From contig NZ_JARUBN010000001.1 of NCBI RefSeq assembly GCF_029626265.1, forward strand, positions 5,459,001 through 5,523,000: a stretch of 64,000 nt of DNA, in the 5' to 3' direction. The notes beneath the pieces are model-generated. The model saw only the letters and a list, made by a program, of their open reading frames with translations, searched no databases and was not told the origin of the DNA. A program made the translations under genes and the position numbers. The stretch is from Micromonospora sp. WMMD1102 (GTDB taxonomy: Bacteria; Actinomycetota; Actinomycetes; Mycobacteriales; Micromonosporaceae). This document shows, in pieces, positions 61,296 to 64,000 of the stretch; position 1 is the stretch's first letter, and each line of letters begins with the position of its first letter.

Positions 61296-62168
61296 CTACA
61301 GGATCTCGTGGATCATCGCGAGCAATCGCCGCAACTCGGCGACGACGTCCTCACCGAGCTCCGCGAAGTCCTGCTCGCTCAGGGCCACCTCGACCGGCAT
61401 CAACGGGCTGGGCATCCGCCAGCGCCGGCCACCGTCGCGGAACTCCTCCTTGATGTCGAGATAGCCGCGCTGCCGTGGGATCAGGCCCCGCAGCCGCCCG
61501 ACGACCTCCGACTTCTCCGGAAAGTGGTAATCCCACACCGCGAACGGGACGTAGTTCTCCACCTCCCGCCAGTGGAAGACGTGGACGTGCGGCACCCCGG
61601 CTTCCCGGGCCTTGCGCGCCTTGCCCTTGTTACGACTCGGCTGCTCCGGAGCGTCCCGGTCTCCGTCGAAAAGCATGGCGACCCGGATCAACACGGCAAA
61701 CTTCTTGCACTCGTCGGCACCGAGCGCCGGCATCTGCCCACTGCCGCCTCCGTTGCAGAACTCCAGCCACCGACGGTTGATCGCATGTGCCATCCGTTCG
61801 TCGTCCAGCGCCACCGCCACCGCCCGGATGAATCCACCATCGCCGATCCGGTTCTCTACCACCAGGACTGCGGGCTTCTCCAAGTCGTCGACCACCGGCT
61901 CCAGGTTGCCCAGCGTCACCTTGACTTTGGTGTCCGGCGCCGGTCGGCTCCGGTGCGCCGCCTCCTCGACCGCCTTCTCCGCCCACAGACTCAACGCCGG
62001 CAGCTTCACCTCGGCCGCACGCAGCTTATGGACGAACCTCTCGGCCTTGACTGCGGCCGGGAGCATCGGCCGCCAGTCGTGCCGATATTTAGCGACCATG
62101 CTGAGCAAGCTGATCACCGGTTGGTGGTCGTCGGCGTCGAAGACCTGGCTGTCGATGTCAAGAAGCAT
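61296..62168 (-). CDS. TOPRIM-like protein, PARIS AriB-like effector candidate
   Basis: 290 aa from ATG 62168, which lies 11 bases inside the 3' end of the ATPase gene. VLVVENRIGDGGFIRAVA gives the conserved Glu (residue 105), AMLFDGDRDAP the DxD pair (168/170), and FHWREVENYVPF the later REIENY-like motif. This set is the pattern of TOPRIM nucleases of the OLD and DUF4435 type. In PARIS, a DUF4435 TOPRIM nuclease is held inactive by its partner ATPase. Similarity was judged by motif only. Confidence 0.72.
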   Translation of the reverse strand: MLLDIDSQVFDADDHQPVISLLSMVAKYRHDWRPMLPAAVKAERFVHKLRAAEVKLPALSLWAEKAVEEAAHRSRPAPDTKVKVTLGNLEPVVDDLEKPAVLVVENRIGDGGFIRAVAVALDDERMAHAINRRWLEFCNGGGSGQMPALGADECKKFAVLIRVAMLFDGDRDAPEQPSRNKGKARKAREAGVPHVHVFHWREVENYVPFAVWDYHFPEKSEVVGRLRGLIPRQRGYLDIKEEFRDGGRRWRMPSPLMPVEVALSEQDFAELGEDVVAELRRLLAMIHEIL

Positions 62169-63489
62169 GGTCCATCCGATCCGCCTGGGCGGCAGCGAGC
62201 GCCCGCACCTCGTGGTAGTCCTGCGAGAAATAGCCCTCCGGCCAGTCCTCGTCGAGATTGCCCAGCTCGTCGATGTCGACCCGACGCACCACCGAGGCGC
62301 CATCGCGCTGCTCGACCACGTAGACCCGGACCATGTCGGCGTCGATGCCGTTGCCCACCTCCGCGATCCGGCGGCGCAGCCGCAGCAGCAGTGTCTCGCT
62401 GTGCGTCTCGATCAGGAAGCGGGTGCCGGTCGCCTTCGCGGTGTACAGATAGAGGTCAGCCAGTTCGGCGTGCGCGGCCGGGTGCAGGTGCATTTCCGGC
62501 TCTTCGATGATCTGCAACGGCTGCTCACCGTCGACGCCACGCAGCTCGTCAAGCACGCACTGCACCAGGATCGGCAACACCTGGGCCAGCCCGGTGCCGG
62601 CGTCGGCGAGGTTGACCCGGACCGAGCTGTCCCGTCGGGTCAGCACCGTCGAGAAGAGCGGGCCGGCCTGGATCTCCGCGATCCGCCAGTCCGGCACGAT
62701 CGCCGCCAGCTTGTCGTTGACCAGGCGGACCAGCTTGCCGTCGGCTCGCTCGACGTCGTCGGCGAGGATCCCCGGCACGCCCTCGCCCTGCACGCCGAGC
62801 TGGCCCGGGTCGCCGAGCGGCAGCCGGTGCTGCCGTGCCACCCGTTCCCGGTAGGGGCTCAGGTAGCGGATCGGCCCCGGGCTCGGCTTGAAGTGTGTCG
62901 TGTCGAGCCAGTGCAGCTCAGGCGCATCGCTGAGCCTGGGCAGCAGGCCGGTGAAGCTCACTGTCCGGATCACCGGCTCATGCCCCGGCAGCCGGATTTC
63001 GTACTGCTGCGGCTCGCCACGCCGCACCGGCGGCATCGGTCGGACCGGGATCCCGTCGATGTCGGGCGTTTCCTCACGCTCTCCGGCACCGCTCAACCTG
63101 GTCGAGACGAGCCGCGCGGTCGTGCCGTACGCGCCGACCTCCAGGGTGGAAATCAAAGCGCCGCGGATGCTTTCCACGTACTCCAGGTCGGCGCTCAGCC
63201 GGAATCGAGCTGGCCCGTCGAGTTCGAGGCCGATCGTGATCGGCCGCAGCGTCAGGTGGTCGTGGTAAAGCTCGCGGAAGTCGTCGACCGCGTCCGGGCC
63301 GAGTCGATCCAGGTCCAGCGGTGCGCTGGAGCTGGTGTCGAAGCCGGTGGCGAGGACCAGTGGCGCCCGGGTGAGCACGCTCTTGCCCGAGTTGTTCTTG
63401 CCGAGCACCACCGTGACCGGGGCGAGCTCGACCTCCTGCCGGTCCCGGAAGCAGCGATAGTTTTCCAGCACGAGTTTGCGGAGGGGCAT
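62158..63489 (-). CDS. AAA/ABC-type ATPase, DUF3696-like, partner of the TOPRIM gene
   Basis: 443 aa; ATG preceded by GGTAGGAATT. It has the SMC/OLD-like start KLVLENYRCFRDRQEVELAP, Walker A LGKNNSGKSVLT (29-40), the signature-like VNLADAGTGLAQVLPI, Walker B LQIIEEPEMHLHPAAHAELA and H-loop TRFLIETHSETLLLR. The C-terminal DEDWPEGYFSQDYHEVRAL is the DUF3696 hallmark. First gene of the operon ATPase-TOPRIM-DUF262-PglX. Together with the TOPRIM gene it forms a PARIS-like pair. Confidence 0.88.
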   Translation of the reverse strand: MPLRKLVLENYRCFRDRQEVELAPVTVVLGKNNSGKSVLTRAPLVLATGFDTSSSAPLDLDRLGPDAVDDFRELYHDHLTLRPITIGLELDGPARFRLSADLEYVESIRGALISTLEVGAYGTTARLVSTRLSGAGEREETPDIDGIPVRPMPPVRRGEPQQYEIRLPGHEPVIRTVSFTGLLPRLSDAPELHWLDTTHFKPSPGPIRYLSPYRERVARQHRLPLGDPGQLGVQGEGVPGILADDVERADGKLVRLVNDKLAAIVPDWRIAEIQAGPLFSTVLTRRDSSVRVNLADAGTGLAQVLPILVQCVLDELRGVDGEQPLQIIEEPEMHLHPAAHAELADLYLYTAKATGTRFLIETHSETLLLRLRRRIAEVGNGIDADMVRVYVVEQRDGASVVRRVDIDELGNLDEDWPEGYFSQDYHEVRALAAAQADRMDHAS

Positions 63490-63632
63490 TCGGGAATTCC
63501 TACCACAGTCGGAGCTACCGAAGTGGACCGTCGGGTGTCCGCAACCCGACTCCTGGCATCCCCGCCAACACGGTCAGAAATGATCAAAATTCGGCTGCTA
63601 TCGTCGGGCCGGGACAGCGGGGAGGGCCTGAC

Positions 63633-63986
63633 GTGCTGAATCCAGACGGACTTGTAACCGACACGGACGTGCTGCGAAACTACGCCGGCCACCTTGATCA
63701 GGTTGCGGATGATCTCAAGCCGCTACAGGAACGGTTCGCTGTAAACGGTCCGGCGACGATCTCGATCGACGCACTCGGCAGCCGTACCGGATGGCTTCAC
63801 CTGATGGCCGAGGAGCTTCGCGCATTCCGCGAGACCTATGTGGACGCGCAGTCCGGCACGGAGTGGCGACTGCGCCGGATTCGGGATGCCATCCGGGAGG
63901 CCGGGCGGCTGCTCGGCGAGGCGGCGGACGAATACGACCGGAGTGATCGGGACGCCGCCGGCCGCACCGGGGCGGCTGGCCGATGA
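63633..63986 (+). CDS. WXG100/ESX-like small helical protein
   Basis: 117 aa from a GTG preceded by GGGGAGG. Two long helices around a short turn (VLRNYAGHLDQVADDLKPLQ; TGWLHLMAEELRAFRETYVD), then IREAGRLLGEAADEYDRSD, whose YxxxD-like end is common in type VII secretion substrates. The stop overlaps the start of the next gene. Probably the first gene of an operon encoding a secreted toxin or ESX-type effector that continues beyond the window. Confidence 0.65.
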   Translation: MLNPDGLVTDTDVLRNYAGHLDQVADDLKPLQERFAVNGPATISIDALGSRTGWLHLMAEELRAFRETYVDAQSGTEWRLRRIRDAIREAGRLLGEAADEYDRSDRDAAGRTGAAGR

Positions 63987-64000
63987 GCCTCCCACTACCC
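63983..64000 (+). CDS. Start of a gene truncated by the window edge
   Basis: ATG at 63983 overlaps the stop of the preceding gene (ATGA) and runs MSLPLP to the end of the window. Only six codons are visible; it is presumably co-translated with the WXG100-like gene. Confidence 0.5.

Overview
The window is GC-rich DNA with dense genes, many GTG starts, short operon overlaps and three XRE-DUF5753/DUF397 modules. This points to a filamentous actinobacterium, most likely Micromonosporaceae (Micromonospora or a close relative). The secreted plant-polymer enzymes (GH74-CBM2 and a CBM2 protein) and the actinobacterial c-di-AMP riboswitch upstream of a wall-peptidase-like gene agree with that. No tRNA, rRNA, CRISPR array or insertion sequence was recognised.

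Region 1 (1-5 kb): a 5'-truncated phosphotransferase-like gene and a TPR gene whose facing ends carry the same small domain (an effector-associated-domain-like pair), then an XRE-DUF5753 regulator, two overlapping small membrane proteins and a DUF397 protein. Region 2 (5-16 kb): a polytopic membrane protein translationally coupled to a GT2 glycosyltransferase, a GH3 lipoprotein, DUF3145, a conserved 109-aa protein, an alpha/beta hydrolase, a HelD/HelR-like helicase, and a second XRE-DUF5753/DUF397 module. Region 3 (16-39 kb) is mainly chromosomal housekeeping and envelope functions: riboswitch-controlled secreted protein, CBM2 protein, PfkB kinase plus SurE, STAS protein, GH74 xyloglucanase, GT-C-like membrane protein, BON protein, LAL regulator, zinc alcohol dehydrogenase, a MerR-DnaN fusion, an L,D-transpeptidase, and a DUF998-GNAT single reading frame.

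Region 4 (39.4-63.5 kb) is a defence island. At its left are PglZ and PglY and near its right end PglX of a BREX type 2 (Pgl) system. Between them lie an NB-ARC/TPR STAND protein, an IMPase-like phosphatase, a small protein whose C-terminus carries the same short Gln-Tyr-Ile/Gly-Gly motif found at the STAND protein's N-terminus (candidate amyloid signalling pair), a DnaJ-like zinc-finger gene pair, a third XRE-DUF5753/DUF397 module, and two cell-surface proteins. PglX is the last gene of a four-gene minus-strand operon that starts with a DUF3696-type ATPase and a TOPRIM-like protein (PARIS-like pair), followed by a DUF262 (GmrSD-type) protein. PglW was not found in the window. A WXG100-like gene begins a new plus-strand operon at the right edge.

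A recurrent oddity: at several unrelated genes (ends at 5091, 10561, 24316, 27352, 37619) the last codons plus the stop codon lie within short tandem repeats that continue into the 3' flank.
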